Positions 24,952 through 32,791 of a DNA stretch of 32,791 bases are shown piece after piece. The DNA is taken from assembly GCA_022641735.1 (NCBI GenBank), contig JALCDQ010000017.1:1-32791 (forward strand). Reading direction: 5' to 3'. The notes under the pieces were generated by a model. That model made no database searches. It was given only the letters and a program-made list of their open reading frames with translations, and was not told the DNA's origin. The DNA comes from Prevotella sp. GTDB taxonomy: Bacteria > Bacteroidota > Bacteroidia > Bacteroidales > Bacteroidaceae. The first letter of the stretch is position 1; each line of letters starts with the position of its first letter. The position numbers and the translations under genes were made by a program.

Positions 24952-25977
24952 ATGCGAAACACAATAGACCGTCTCAGAGACCAACACACTCTCACGGCCA
25001 ACGAATATAAACAGCTGCTGGAGTGTGCCGACGCAGACGAATATCTGCACAAAGAGGCACGGCGAGTGGCTTTGCATCATTTCGGAAATAAAATATTTAT
25101 TCGCGGGCTCATTGAAATAAGTAATCATTGCAAAAACGACTGCCTCTATTGCGGGATACGCAGAGGCAACAAGCGTGTGGCAAGATACCGTTTAGACAAG
25201 CAGGCAATCCTGGATTGCTGTACACGAGGATATGCGCTTGGATTCCGCACTTTCGTGCTACAAGGCGGTGAAGACCCTATGCAGAACGATGATTGGGTGG
25301 AAGACGTGGTGCGCTCTATCCGCATGGCTTTCCCCGATTGTGCCATCACACTCTCGTTAGGAGAGAAGTCGCGCGAGGCTTATGTGCGGTTTTATAATGC
25401 CGGAGCCGACCGTTATCTGTTGCGCCATGAAACTTTCGACGACGCTCATTATCGTTCGCTCCATCCCCTAGAGATGTCAAGGGACCATCGTTTGCATTGT
25501 CTGCTTTGGCTGAAAGCCATTGGATATCAGACAGGTACGGGCATGATGATTGGCAGTAAAGGCCAGACGACGGACAATCTAGTGGATGATATCCTGTTCA
25601 TCGAGCAACTGAGACCGCAGATGATAGGCATGGGACCATTTATTCCGCATCATGACACACCGTTGGCAAACGAACAGGCTGGTAGCACGGCGATGACGCT
25701 GAAACTGATATCTATCTTCCGGCTCATCAATCCGCGCGTGCTGATACCTGCCACCACAGCACTCTCCACACTGATGAAGAACGGGCATCAAGCGGGCATC
25801 ATGGCGGGTGCGAATGTGATTATGCCAAATCTTTCGCCAATGGAAGACCGCCGCAAATATGAGCTCTATGACAATAAAGCATTCCTGAACTCCGAAGCTG
25901 CCGAGGGTTTACAGCTCTTGCGCAAAGAATTGGAGGAGATAGGATATGAGATAGTGAAAGAAAGAGGGGACTATTAG
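24952..25977 (+). CDS. hydE: [FeFe] hydrogenase maturase HydE (radical SAM)
   Basis: A 341-residue radical SAM enzyme with the CX3CX2C cluster motif at Cys60, Cys64 and Cys67 (CKNDCLYC). It is followed by the typical YRLDKQAIL and FVLQGGEDP segments of the HydE/BioB/PylB group. HydE works with HydG and HydF to build the diiron subcluster of the hydrogenase active site and is needed to make its bridging dithiolate ligand. The sequence alone is close to PylB and BioB, but the adjacent hydG and hydF settle the call. It is first in the operon, behind a TATCTTTG promoter box, and a small stem-loop separates it from hydG. Length is normal for the family. Confidence 0.95.
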   Translation: MRNTIDRLRDQHTLTANEYKQLLECADADEYLHKEARRVALHHFGNKIFIRGLIEISNHCKNDCLYCGIRRGNKRVARYRLDKQAILDCCTRGYALGFRTFVLQGGEDPMQNDDWVEDVVRSIRMAFPDCAITLSLGEKSREAYVRFYNAGADRYLLRHETFDDAHYRSLHPLEMSRDHRLHCLLWLKAIGYQTGTGMMIGSKGQTTDNLVDDILFIEQLRPQMIGMGPFIPHHDTPLANEQAGSTAMTLKLISIFRLINPRVLIPATTALSTLMKNGHQAGIMAGANVIMPNLSPMEDRRKYELYDNKAFLNSEAAEGLQLLRKELEEIGYEIVKERGDY

Positions 25978-25989
25978 ACCTCACTGATT

Positions 25990-26008
25990 CCTCCCGAGGG
26001 AGGTTTTT
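25990..26008 (+). terminator. Attenuator-like hairpin between hydE and hydG
   Basis: CCTCC-CGAG-GGAGG (25990-26003), a GC-rich stem with a 4-base loop, is followed at once by TTTTT. This is the form of a short intrinsic terminator. Being inside the operon, it probably stops part of the transcripts or protects a processed end. Confidence 0.5.
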
Positions 26009-26020
26009 AAATTAAATACT

Positions 26021-27430
26021 ATGTACAACGTAAATTCGACAAAAGCCGATAAATTTATCGACGACCAAGAAATCATGGAGACTTTGGCGTATGCCGAGGC
26101 CAACAAAAGTAATCGACAACTAATAGAACAACTAATAGATAAAGCTGCTCTGTGTAAAGGACTTACCCATCGTGAGGCCGCTGTACTGTTGGAGTGTGAC
26201 CAACCCGATTTGGTGGACCGTATCTTCAAACTTGCCGAGGAAATCAAATTGAGATTCTATGGCAACCGCATCGTGATGTTTGCTCCGCTCTATCTTTCCA
26301 ACTATTGCGTCAATGGATGCGTGTATTGTCCTTATCATGCAAAGAATAAGACCATCGTACGCAAGAAACTCACGCAGGAGGAAATCGAGCGCGAGGTGAT
26401 TGCATTACAGGATATGGGTCACAAGCGTCTGGCTTTGGAGACAGGAGAACATCCTACGATGTGTCCTATCGAATATGTGCTGGAGTCTATCAATACCATT
26501 TATCACATCCATCACAAGAACGGAGCTATCCGCCGTGTGAATGTGAACATCGCCGCCACAACGGTAGAGAATTATAAGAAGTTGAAAGAGGCTGGCATCG
26601 GCACGTATATCCTGTTTCAGGAGACCTACAACAAAAAGAATTATGAGGCATTGCATCCCACGGGCCCCAAGAGCAATTATGCTTACCACACAGAAGCTAT
26701 GGATCGTGCACAAGAGGGTGGCATAGATGATGTGGGTTGCGGCGTACTCTTCGGGCTGACATCCTATCGTTACGATTTTGTGGGACTGCTGATGCATGCC
26801 GAACATCTCGAAGCCCGTTTCGGTGTGGGTCCGCATACCATCAGTGTGCCGCGTATTCGTCCAGCCGATGACATCAATCCCGAAGACTTCCCCAATGGTG
26901 TGCCTGATGACAAGTTCCTGCACATCGTGGCAGTGATACGGTTGGCAGTACCTTATACAGGAATGATTATTTCCACACGTGAATCGCAGGAAGTAAGACA
27001 GAAAGTGCTCGCCATAGGTATCTCTCAAATCAGCGGTGCCTCGCGCACCAGTGTGGGCGGATATGTAGAGCCCGAACCCGAGACAGCACAATTCGACACC
27101 AACGACCGCCGTTCACTCGACGAGGTGGTGGAATGGCTTATCGACTTGGGCTATATCCCCAGCTTCTGCACTGCTTGTTATAGGGCAGGGCGTACAGGTG
27201 AGAGGTTCATGAAGATTTGTAAGTCGGGACAAATCCACAACTGCTGCACCCCTAACGCCCTGATGACGTTGAAAGAATATCTCATGGACTATGCCAAACC
27301 CGAGACCCGTGCCAAGGGTGAGAAGCTGATAGAACAGGAGCTGAAGAAGATTCCTAATGAAAAAGTTCGCGAAATCGCTACACGGCATATCAAGGAAATA
27401 GAAGAAGGACAAAGAGACTTCAGGTTCTAA
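26021..27430 (+). CDS. hydG: [FeFe] hydrogenase maturase HydG (tyrosine lyase)
   Basis: A 469-residue radical SAM enzyme that cleaves tyrosine and yields the CO and cyanide ligands of the H-cluster. The first cluster motif CX3CX2C is Cys96, Cys100 and Cys103 (CVNGCVYC). The second, HydG-specific CX2CX22C motif is Cys383, Cys386 and Cys409 (CTAC ... NCC), which binds the auxiliary cluster where the Fe(CO)2(CN) unit forms. The presence of this second motif separates HydG from ThiH. IPRIRPADD-like residues near 277-284 are also typical. The length matches the family. It is followed by a 94-bp gap with a second small hairpin before hydF. Confidence 0.97.
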   Translation: MYNVNSTKADKFIDDQEIMETLAYAEANKSNRQLIEQLIDKAALCKGLTHREAAVLLECDQPDLVDRIFKLAEEIKLRFYGNRIVMFAPLYLSNYCVNGCVYCPYHAKNKTIVRKKLTQEEIEREVIALQDMGHKRLALETGEHPTMCPIEYVLESINTIYHIHHKNGAIRRVNVNIAATTVENYKKLKEAGIGTYILFQETYNKKNYEALHPTGPKSNYAYHTEAMDRAQEGGIDDVGCGVLFGLTSYRYDFVGLLMHAEHLEARFGVGPHTISVPRIRPADDINPEDFPNGVPDDKFLHIVAVIRLAVPYTGMIISTRESQEVRQKVLAIGISQISGASRTSVGGYVEPEPETAQFDTNDRRSLDEVVEWLIDLGYIPSFCTACYRAGRTGERFMKICKSGQIHNCCTPNALMTLKEYLMDYAKPETRAKGEKLIEQELKKIPNEKVREIATRHIKEIEEGQRDFRF

Positions 27431-27447
27431 GGTAATACTTATCAATG

Positions 27448-27471
27448 GGGCGTATGCGAATGCGTCCTTTT
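27448..27471 (+). terminator. Attenuator-like hairpin between hydG and hydF
   Basis: GGGCGTAT (27448-27455) pairs with ATGCGTCC (27460-27467), including two G-U pairs, around a GCGA tetraloop, and is followed by TTTT. It is a second terminator-like element inside the hydrogenase operon. Confidence 0.4.
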
Positions 27472-27524
27472 AGAGAGGCACGACGCTTACGAAATTATCA
27501 ATTGTTAATTTTCAATTAATAATA

Positions 27525-28724
27525 ATGAACGAAACAACCCCACAATCCAACCGATTGCATATCATTCTGATTGGCAAGCGCAACAGTGGCAAATCGTCGC
27601 TGATGAATGCACTTACGGGTCAGCAGGTGGCAATCGTGTCAGATGTGCCCGGTACTACTACTGACCCTGTAGTGAAAGCAATGGAGATACACGGAATCGG
27701 TCCGTGCGTGTTCATAGATACTGCAGGTATTGATGATATCGGTGGACTGGGTGGTCAACGAGTAGAAAAGACAATGAAGGCTTTGCAGAAAGCCGATATT
27801 GCTCTGCTGGTCTGTGAGGCAGGACAGGGGGATGTATTGTCTACATGGTCTGCGAAGCTCGAGGCGATGAAGATACCCGTAGTCCCTATATTAAACAAGG
27901 TGGATTTGCTCGCAGATGTAGAGGGTGAAGCAGTGAGTCTGGAACGACAATGCGGCATCCGCCCGATTATGGTGAGTACAAAGTTAAAGCAGGGTATCGA
28001 CCGTGTGCGCCAAGCTATTATTAAGGTCCTGCCTGAAGATTTCGACGCACCGTTAATCACTGGTAATCTGGTTGGTGACAGTGACCTTGTGCTGTTGGTG
28101 ATGCCGCAAGATATTCAAGCTCCCAAAGGCAGACTCATTCTGCCACAGGTGCAGACGTTGCGTGAATTGCTAGACAAGAAATGCGTGGTGATGAGTTGTA
28201 CTACTGACCGACTAGCCATCACATTGAAGATGTTGTCTCGTCCACCGAAGTTAATTATCACAGATTCACAAGCCTTTAAGACGGTGAATGAGTTGAAACC
28301 CGCTGAAAGTCTGCTGACATCTTTCTCCGTACTCTTTGCCGCCTACAAGGGTGACATTGATTACTTCGCAGAGAGTGCCAAAGCCATTGACCGATTACAC
28401 TCTGACTCCAAAGTTTTGATTGCTGAAGCGTGTACGCATGTACCTTTAGCCGAAGATATCGGTAGAGTGAAAATCCCCCGACTATTGCGAAAAAGGATTG
28501 GAGATAGCCTTCAAATCGACCTCGTATCAGGCAATGATTTCCCTGAAGACTTGTCTGGCTATGACCTCATCATACATTGTGGTGCATGTATGTTCAACCG
28601 CAAATATGTACTTCACCGTGTGGAGCAAGCCAGCAGGCAAGGCGTCCCCATGACAAATTATGGCATCGCCATTGCCTGGATGTTGGGGATATCACCGACA
28701 CTCCCCGTTCCGATGAAAGAGTAA
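27525..28724 (+). CDS. hydF: [FeFe] hydrogenase maturase HydF (GTPase and scaffold)
   Basis: A 399-residue maturation GTPase that holds the diiron precursor made by HydE and HydG and delivers it to HydA. The N-terminal TrmE/Era-like GTPase domain has the P-loop GKRNSGKSS (17-25), the DVPGTTTDP switch (about 40-48), DTAGIDD (G3) and NKVD (G4). A dimerisation domain follows. The C-terminal cluster-binding domain has the HydF motif CxH ... HCxxC: Cys303-Thr-His305 and His351-Cys352 ... Cys355, with 45 residues between. All expected ligands are present. It is in the same orientation as hydG and hydB and is probably co-transcribed with them. Confidence 0.97.
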   Translation: MNETTPQSNRLHIILIGKRNSGKSSLMNALTGQQVAIVSDVPGTTTDPVVKAMEIHGIGPCVFIDTAGIDDIGGLGGQRVEKTMKALQKADIALLVCEAGQGDVLSTWSAKLEAMKIPVVPILNKVDLLADVEGEAVSLERQCGIRPIMVSTKLKQGIDRVRQAIIKVLPEDFDAPLITGNLVGDSDLVLLVMPQDIQAPKGRLILPQVQTLRELLDKKCVVMSCTTDRLAITLKMLSRPPKLIITDSQAFKTVNELKPAESLLTSFSVLFAAYKGDIDYFAESAKAIDRLHSDSKVLIAEACTHVPLAEDIGRVKIPRLLRKRIGDSLQIDLVSGNDFPEDLSGYDLIIHCGACMFNRKYVLHRVEQASRQGVPMTNYGIAIAWMLGISPTLPVPMKE

Positions 28725-28834
28725 ATGATGGGACAAGGCTGATGAAAGAAAAATAGAATAAGAACATAATAACCATGACCCGCCATGTATCCCCTCCTTG
28801 GGAGAGAGTTCGGAAGAGGTCACAATTTTATACT

Positions 28835-30745
28835 ATGATGAAGATATTATCAAAGCAAGATCTGGAAAAGGTCAAGAAAAGCGCTCAAAGCCTATTATGC
28901 TTGCGCGAAGAGAGCGATAAGGAGGCAGCTAAAGAAAGCTGTGGCCTCGCTCTAGGAACACAGCATCTGCAAATCCTCACTTGCGGAGGTACGGGATGCA
29001 AAGCATCAAACAGCCGTGCTATAGCCGAAAACCTGAACAAATGTATTCAAGAAAACGGTATTGCAGACAAAGTGGAAGTTATCACCACTGGATGTTTCGG
29101 TTTCTGCGAGAAAGGTCCTATTGTGAAAATCATTCCCGATAACACTTTCTACACACAGGTGAAACCTGAAGATGCAGAGGAAATAGTGAAAGAACACATC
29201 ATCGGTGGCAAAAGAATTGAACGCCTACTGTTCGTTGACCCGAAGAACGGAGGAAAGGTAAGTGATTCAAAACACATGGACTTCTATCGGAAGCAAAAAC
29301 GTATAGCGCTGCGCAATTGCGGTTTCATCAATCCTGAAAATATTGAAGAATATATCGGTCGAAACGGATACATGTCATTGGCAGAGTGTCTGCTTAACAA
29401 AACACCCGAAGAGGTGATTGATATCGTGAAACGTTCGGGTCTTCGTGGTCGTGGCGGTGGTGGCTTTCCTACAGGTAAGAAATGGGAACTGACCCACAAT
29501 CAACAAGCCAATGTAAAATACGTAGTGTGCAATGCCGATGAAGGCGACCCAGGTGCATTCATGGACCGTTCCATCATGGAAGGTGACCCTAATTCCATCG
29601 TTGAGGCTATGGCCATCTGTGGCTACGCCATCGGTGCCTGTCATGGGCTGATATATATACGTGCCGAATATCCTCTGGCCATCCATCGTCTGCAAGTGGC
29701 TATCAAACAAGCTAACGAATGGGGACTGTTAGGGAATAACATCTTCGGCACCGATTTCAACTTCGACATCACTTTACGTTATGGAGCAGGTGCTTTCGTT
29801 TGCGGAGAGGAGACAGCGCTCATCCATTCCATGGAAGGAAGACGTGGCGAACCTACACTGAAACCGCCGTTCCCTGCTGAATCAGGTTATAAAGGTAAGC
29901 CGACCAATGTGAACAATGTGGAGACGTTTGCCAACATCCCCGCCATCTTTGAGAATGGGCCGGAATGGTTTGCATCCATCGGCACAGAAAGATCGAAAGG
30001 TACGAAGGTATTCGCACTCGCTGGAAAGATTAACAATGTGGGACTGATTGAAGTCCCGATGGGCACGACCCTGCGTGAGGTGATTTATGAAATCGGCGGT
30101 GGTATCAAAGGCGGAAAGAAATTCAAGGCTGTGCAGACAGGTGGACCGTCGGGTGGTTGCCTAACAGAGAAACATCTCGACTTGCCCATCGACTATGATA
30201 ATCTGTTGGCTGCTGGCTCCATGATGGGTTCAGGCGGAATGATTGTCATGGATGAAGATGACTGTATGGTGTCGGTTGCTCGTTTTTATCTTGATTTTAC
30301 AGTTGGAGAATCTTGTGGAAAATGCGTGCCTTGTCGTATCGGAAATAAACGTCTGTTGGAAATTCTCAACAAGATTACCGAAGGCAAAGGAACCGAAGAG
30401 GATTTGGAAAAACTCGAAACACTGGGGAAAGTCATCAAAGACACAGCACTTTGCGGACTCGGACAGACATCGCCTAATCCGGTGCTCTCCACGCTCGATA
30501 ATTTCTATGACGAGTATTTGGAACACGTAAGAGATAAGACCTGCCGCGCTAAACAATGTAAGTCGATGCTCTCTTACTATATTAATCCAGACATTTGCGT
30601 GGGGTGTCATCTCTGTGCAAAGAACTGTCCTGCTGATGCTATCACAGGAATTCCACGCAAACCGCATACCATCATACCCGATAAATGTATTAAATGTGGT
30701 ATGTGTATGTCGCGTTGTAAATTCAAGGCTATAACCATTTGTTAA
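28835..30745 (+). CDS. hydB: Hydrogenase flavoprotein subunit HydB (NuoF-like)
   Basis: A 636-residue NAD(H)- and FMN-binding subunit. In order it has a thioredoxin-like [2Fe-2S] domain (ligands C50, C55, C87 and C91), the NuoF core with the GRGGGGFPTGKKW FMN/NAD site (205-217) and GAGAFVCGEETAL (317-329), a SLBB-type beta domain, a [4Fe-4S] site (C494, C497, C500 and C540), and a C-terminal 2x[4Fe-4S] ferredoxin (C588/591/594/598 and C618/621/624/628). It passes electrons between NADH and HydA; with ferredoxin as partner, such trimers bifurcate electrons. The frame extends to an ATG at 28775, but the extra residues (THVSPPWERV-like) come from a GC-rich intergenic repeat-like sequence. The ATGATG at 28835 gives the usual family start. 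The length is close to that of the Thermotoga HydB. Confidence 0.95.
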   Translation: MMKILSKQDLEKVKKSAQSLLCLREESDKEAAKESCGLALGTQHLQILTCGGTGCKASNSRAIAENLNKCIQENGIADKVEVITTGCFGFCEKGPIVKIIPDNTFYTQVKPEDAEEIVKEHIIGGKRIERLLFVDPKNGGKVSDSKHMDFYRKQKRIALRNCGFINPENIEEYIGRNGYMSLAECLLNKTPEEVIDIVKRSGLRGRGGGGFPTGKKWELTHNQQANVKYVVCNADEGDPGAFMDRSIMEGDPNSIVEAMAICGYAIGACHGLIYIRAEYPLAIHRLQVAIKQANEWGLLGNNIFGTDFNFDITLRYGAGAFVCGEETALIHSMEGRRGEPTLKPPFPAESGYKGKPTNVNNVETFANIPAIFENGPEWFASIGTERSKGTKVFALAGKINNVGLIEVPMGTTLREVIYEIGGGIKGGKKFKAVQTGGPSGGCLTEKHLDLPIDYDNLLAAGSMMGSGGMIVMDEDDCMVSVARFYLDFTVGESCGKCVPCRIGNKRLLEILNKITEGKGTEEDLEKLETLGKVIKDTALCGLGQTSPNPVLSTLDNFYDEYLEHVRDKTCRAKQCKSMLSYYINPDICVGCHLCAKNCPADAITGIPRKPHTIIPDKCIKCGMCMSRCKFKAITIC

Positions 30746-30756
30746 TCCTGACGACT

Positions 30757-32523
30757 ATGAACCAGAAACCAATAACATTGCAAATCGACAATCATTCGAT
30801 TACTGTTCCTGAAGGAACGACCATTCTTGATGCTGCAACAGAAATAGGTATCAGTATCCCTACCTTATGCCACATCAAACTGAAGGGCACTTGTGTAGAC
30901 AACCATCCAGCTTCATGTCGCCTCTGTGTGGTAGAGGTGGATGGCAGACGCAACCTTGCTCCTGCATGCTCCACGAAATGCATCGATGGCATGGTGGTCC
31001 ATACGAGTTCACTCCGTGTGATGCGTGCTCGTCGCATTGTACTCGAATTGATACTATCCGACCATCCAAACGAGTGTCTCACTTGTCCCAAATCGGGTAA
31101 CTGTGAACTTCAGAATCTGGCAATACGGTTTAAAATCCACGAGACTCCTTTTGCTGGTGGCGAACTGTCGCAACGCAAGAAAGAGGTCACAACGTCTATC
31201 GTCAGAAACATGGATAAATGCGTATTCTGTCGCAGATGTGAAACGATGTGCAACGATGTACAAACTGTAGGTGCAATAGGTGCAATAAAACGCGGATTCA
31301 ACACGACAATTGCCCCAGCTTTTGATAAGAAGTTGAGCGAGAGCGAATGTACTTATTGCGGACAATGTGTGGCAGTGTGTCCGGTAGGAGCTCTTACTGA
31401 ACACGACAACACCAATCGACTGCTTGAAGATTTGTGCAATCCCGATAAGACGGTTATCGTTCAGACGGCACCTGCCGTACGTGTGGCATTGGGTGAGGAG
31501 TTCGGTTATCCCGCAGGAACTATCGTCACAGGAAAGATGGTGAGCGCCCTACGGGAATTAGGATTCAAATATGTGTTCGATACAGATTTTGCTGCTGACC
31601 TCACCATTATGGAAGAAGGTTCTGAACTGCTTGACAGACTAACCCGTTTCCTCGATGGTGATAAGACGGTATGTCTGCCTATTCTCACATCTTGTTGCCC
31701 TGCATGGGTAAACTTTTTTGAACATCAGTTTCCTGACTTGCTCGACATCCCATCTACAGCCCGTTCCCCGCAACAGATGTTCGGCTCCATCGCCAAGACA
31801 TTCTGGGCCGAGAAGATGAACATTCCACGCGAGAAACTCATTGTGGTGTCCATCATGCCGTGTTTGGCTAAGAAGTATGAATGCGACCGAGACGAATTTA
31901 AAGTGAACGGTAATCCTGATGTTGATTACTCTATCACAACCCGTGAACTTGCTGCACTCATCAAACGTGCCAATATCGGTTTTAGACTACTACCAGACAG
32001 TGATTTTGATGTACCACTAGGTGAATCGACGGGTGCTGGAGCTATCTTTGGTGCTACTGGTGGTGTCATGGAGGCTGCTTTGCGCTCAGCTTATGAGTGG
32101 TATACAGGAAAGACGTTGGAGAATGTGAACTTCGAATCGGTGAGAGGCTTGGAAGGTATCCGCAGAACTACAATTGACCTGAATGGATTCCAGTTGAAGG
32201 TGGGTATAGCTCATGGACTTGGTAATGCACGTCACTTGCTCAATGAGATACGCAAAGGCAACAATGAATATCATGTCATCGAGATTATGGCATGTCCAGG
32301 TGGATGTATCGGTGGTGGCGGTCAGCCTTTGCATCATGGTAATTCAGAAATTTTGTATGCACGGCAGAGAGCTATCTATGCCGAAGATGCACAGAAACCA
32401 TTGCGCAAATCGCATGACAATCCCTATATACAAAAACTATATGAAGAGTTTTTGGGCAAACCACTTGGCGAGAAAGCACATCTCTTGTTGCACACTCATT
32501 ATTTCAATAAATCTATCGATTAA
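30757..32523 (+). CDS. hydA: [FeFe] hydrogenase catalytic subunit HydA
   Basis: A 588-residue catalytic subunit. The N-terminal part carries a plant-type [2Fe-2S] domain (C38, C54, C57 and C71), a His-Cys [4Fe-4S] site (H103, C107, C110 and C116) and two [4Fe-4S] clusters (C155/158/161/165 and C198/201/204/208). The H-domain has all three signatures: TSCCPAW (311-317), MPCLAKKYE (367-375) and EIMACPGGCIGGGGQP (509-524). H-cluster ligands are C313, C369, C513 and C517, and C314 is the expected proton-relay cysteine. It interconverts protons and H2 in the cytoplasm. The ATG at 30757 is chosen over a TTG that overlaps hydB. It ends without the extra C-terminal [2Fe-2S] domain of the Thermotoga HydA. 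Confidence 0.97.
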   Translation: MNQKPITLQIDNHSITVPEGTTILDAATEIGISIPTLCHIKLKGTCVDNHPASCRLCVVEVDGRRNLAPACSTKCIDGMVVHTSSLRVMRARRIVLELILSDHPNECLTCPKSGNCELQNLAIRFKIHETPFAGGELSQRKKEVTTSIVRNMDKCVFCRRCETMCNDVQTVGAIGAIKRGFNTTIAPAFDKKLSESECTYCGQCVAVCPVGALTEHDNTNRLLEDLCNPDKTVIVQTAPAVRVALGEEFGYPAGTIVTGKMVSALRELGFKYVFDTDFAADLTIMEEGSELLDRLTRFLDGDKTVCLPILTSCCPAWVNFFEHQFPDLLDIPSTARSPQQMFGSIAKTFWAEKMNIPREKLIVVSIMPCLAKKYECDRDEFKVNGNPDVDYSITTRELAALIKRANIGFRLLPDSDFDVPLGESTGAGAIFGATGGVMEAALRSAYEWYTGKTLENVNFESVRGLEGIRRTTIDLNGFQLKVGIAHGLGNARHLLNEIRKGNNEYHVIEIMACPGGCIGGGGQPLHHGNSEILYARQRAIYAEDAQKPLRKSHDNPYIQKLYEEFLGKPLGEKAHLLLHTHYFNKSID

Positions 32524-32540
32524 CTTAGAGGGAAATTATT

Positions 32541-32791
32541 ATGCAAAACGCGAAAATAGCCTGTACGGTGGTGGCTCAGATAAAGTCCATCTGCGACAAA
32601 CATGGCAACGATGCTGGTGAATTGATAAACATATTGCATGAGACACAAAATCTTTTAGGTTATCTGCCCGAAGATGTTCAGCGCATCGTGGCTGATAAGT
32701 TGGAAATACCTGTGTCGAGAGTTTATGGTGTGGTCACATTCTATGCTTTCTTTACAGAAAAGCCAAAAGGCAAATATCCCATTTCCGTTTG
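32541..32791 (+). CDS. hydC: Hydrogenase subunit HydC (NuoE-like), cut by the window end
   Basis: The frame starts at the ATG 17 bp after the hydA stop and runs off the window after 83 codons. The visible part is the helical N-terminus of a NuoE/24-kDa-type subunit: a four-helix region with NLLGYLPEDVQRIVADKL and VYGVVTFYAFF, the segment that precedes the thioredoxin-like [2Fe-2S] domain. The cluster cysteines would lie beyond the window. In the hydrogenase trimer it sits next to HydB and carries one [2Fe-2S] cluster. GAGGGAAAT 5-13 bp upstream of the start is the only Shine-Dalgarno-like sequence I noticed in this operon. Confidence 0.93.
   Translation, partial: MQNAKIACTVVAQIKSICDKHGNDAGELINILHETQNLLGYLPEDVQRIVADKLEIPVSRVYGVVTFYAFFTEKPKGKYPISV

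Noticed and set aside
24952..25977. PylB or biotin synthase instead of HydE
   Set aside because: The radical SAM core is similar, but hydG, hydF and the hydrogenase genes follow directly, and no pyrrolysine or biotin genes are present.
26405..27091. 228-codon leftward frame inside hydG
   Set aside because: It lies antisense to a fully conserved hydG; His/Cys-rich composition reflects the opposite strand codons.

Overview
The window looks like chromosomal DNA of a Bacteroidota species, most likely Prevotella/Segatella-like. The sequence shows SusC/SusD pairs, a FecI-type sigma factor with a FecR anti-sigma, almost no Shine-Dalgarno sites, and several promoters of the Bacteroidota type (TTTG at -33, TANNTTTG at -7, about 20 bp apart). 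The genus is an inference from overall flavour and from the complete [FeFe] hydrogenase gene set.

Region 1 (1-2975, minus strand) is an apparent operon of small envelope proteins. Reading right to left it holds a possible 48-residue protein, a Cys-rich NlpC/P60-like peptidase, a YkuD-like L,D-transpeptidase, two small integral membrane proteins coupled by an ATGA overlap, and a membrane-anchored protein of unknown family.

Region 2 (3313-24245) is a polysaccharide utilisation locus (PUL). A GH3 enzyme (3357-5525) is transcribed leftward from a housekeeping promoter. Divergent to it runs a four-gene operon: GH29 fucosidase, a six-hairpin enzyme, a second GH3, and a six-hairpin lipoprotein. An ECF sigma factor and FecR follow, then SusC (with an STN signalling domain), SusD, and an unassigned TIM-barrel glycosidase-like protein with its own promoter. 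The GH29 gene and susC share about 80 bp of 5' leader and their signal-peptide codons. The simplest reading is that one ECF promoter type switches on both import and degradation: glycan binding at SusC is passed through STN to FecR, releasing the sigma factor. The substrate is not determined; a fucose-bearing glycan is likely.

Region 3 (24894 to the end) is a compact [FeFe] hydrogenase operon, hydE-hydG-hydF-hydB-hydA-hydC. It carries all three H-cluster maturases with the three subunits of an NAD(H)-linked, probably electron-bifurcating hydrogenase. hydC runs off the window.

The most unusual structure lies between genes. Three intergenic regions each carry a tandem array with a 22-bp period (around 3131-3196, 16039-16148 and 24339-24513). 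Each sits at an operon boundary. Two of the three have related units.
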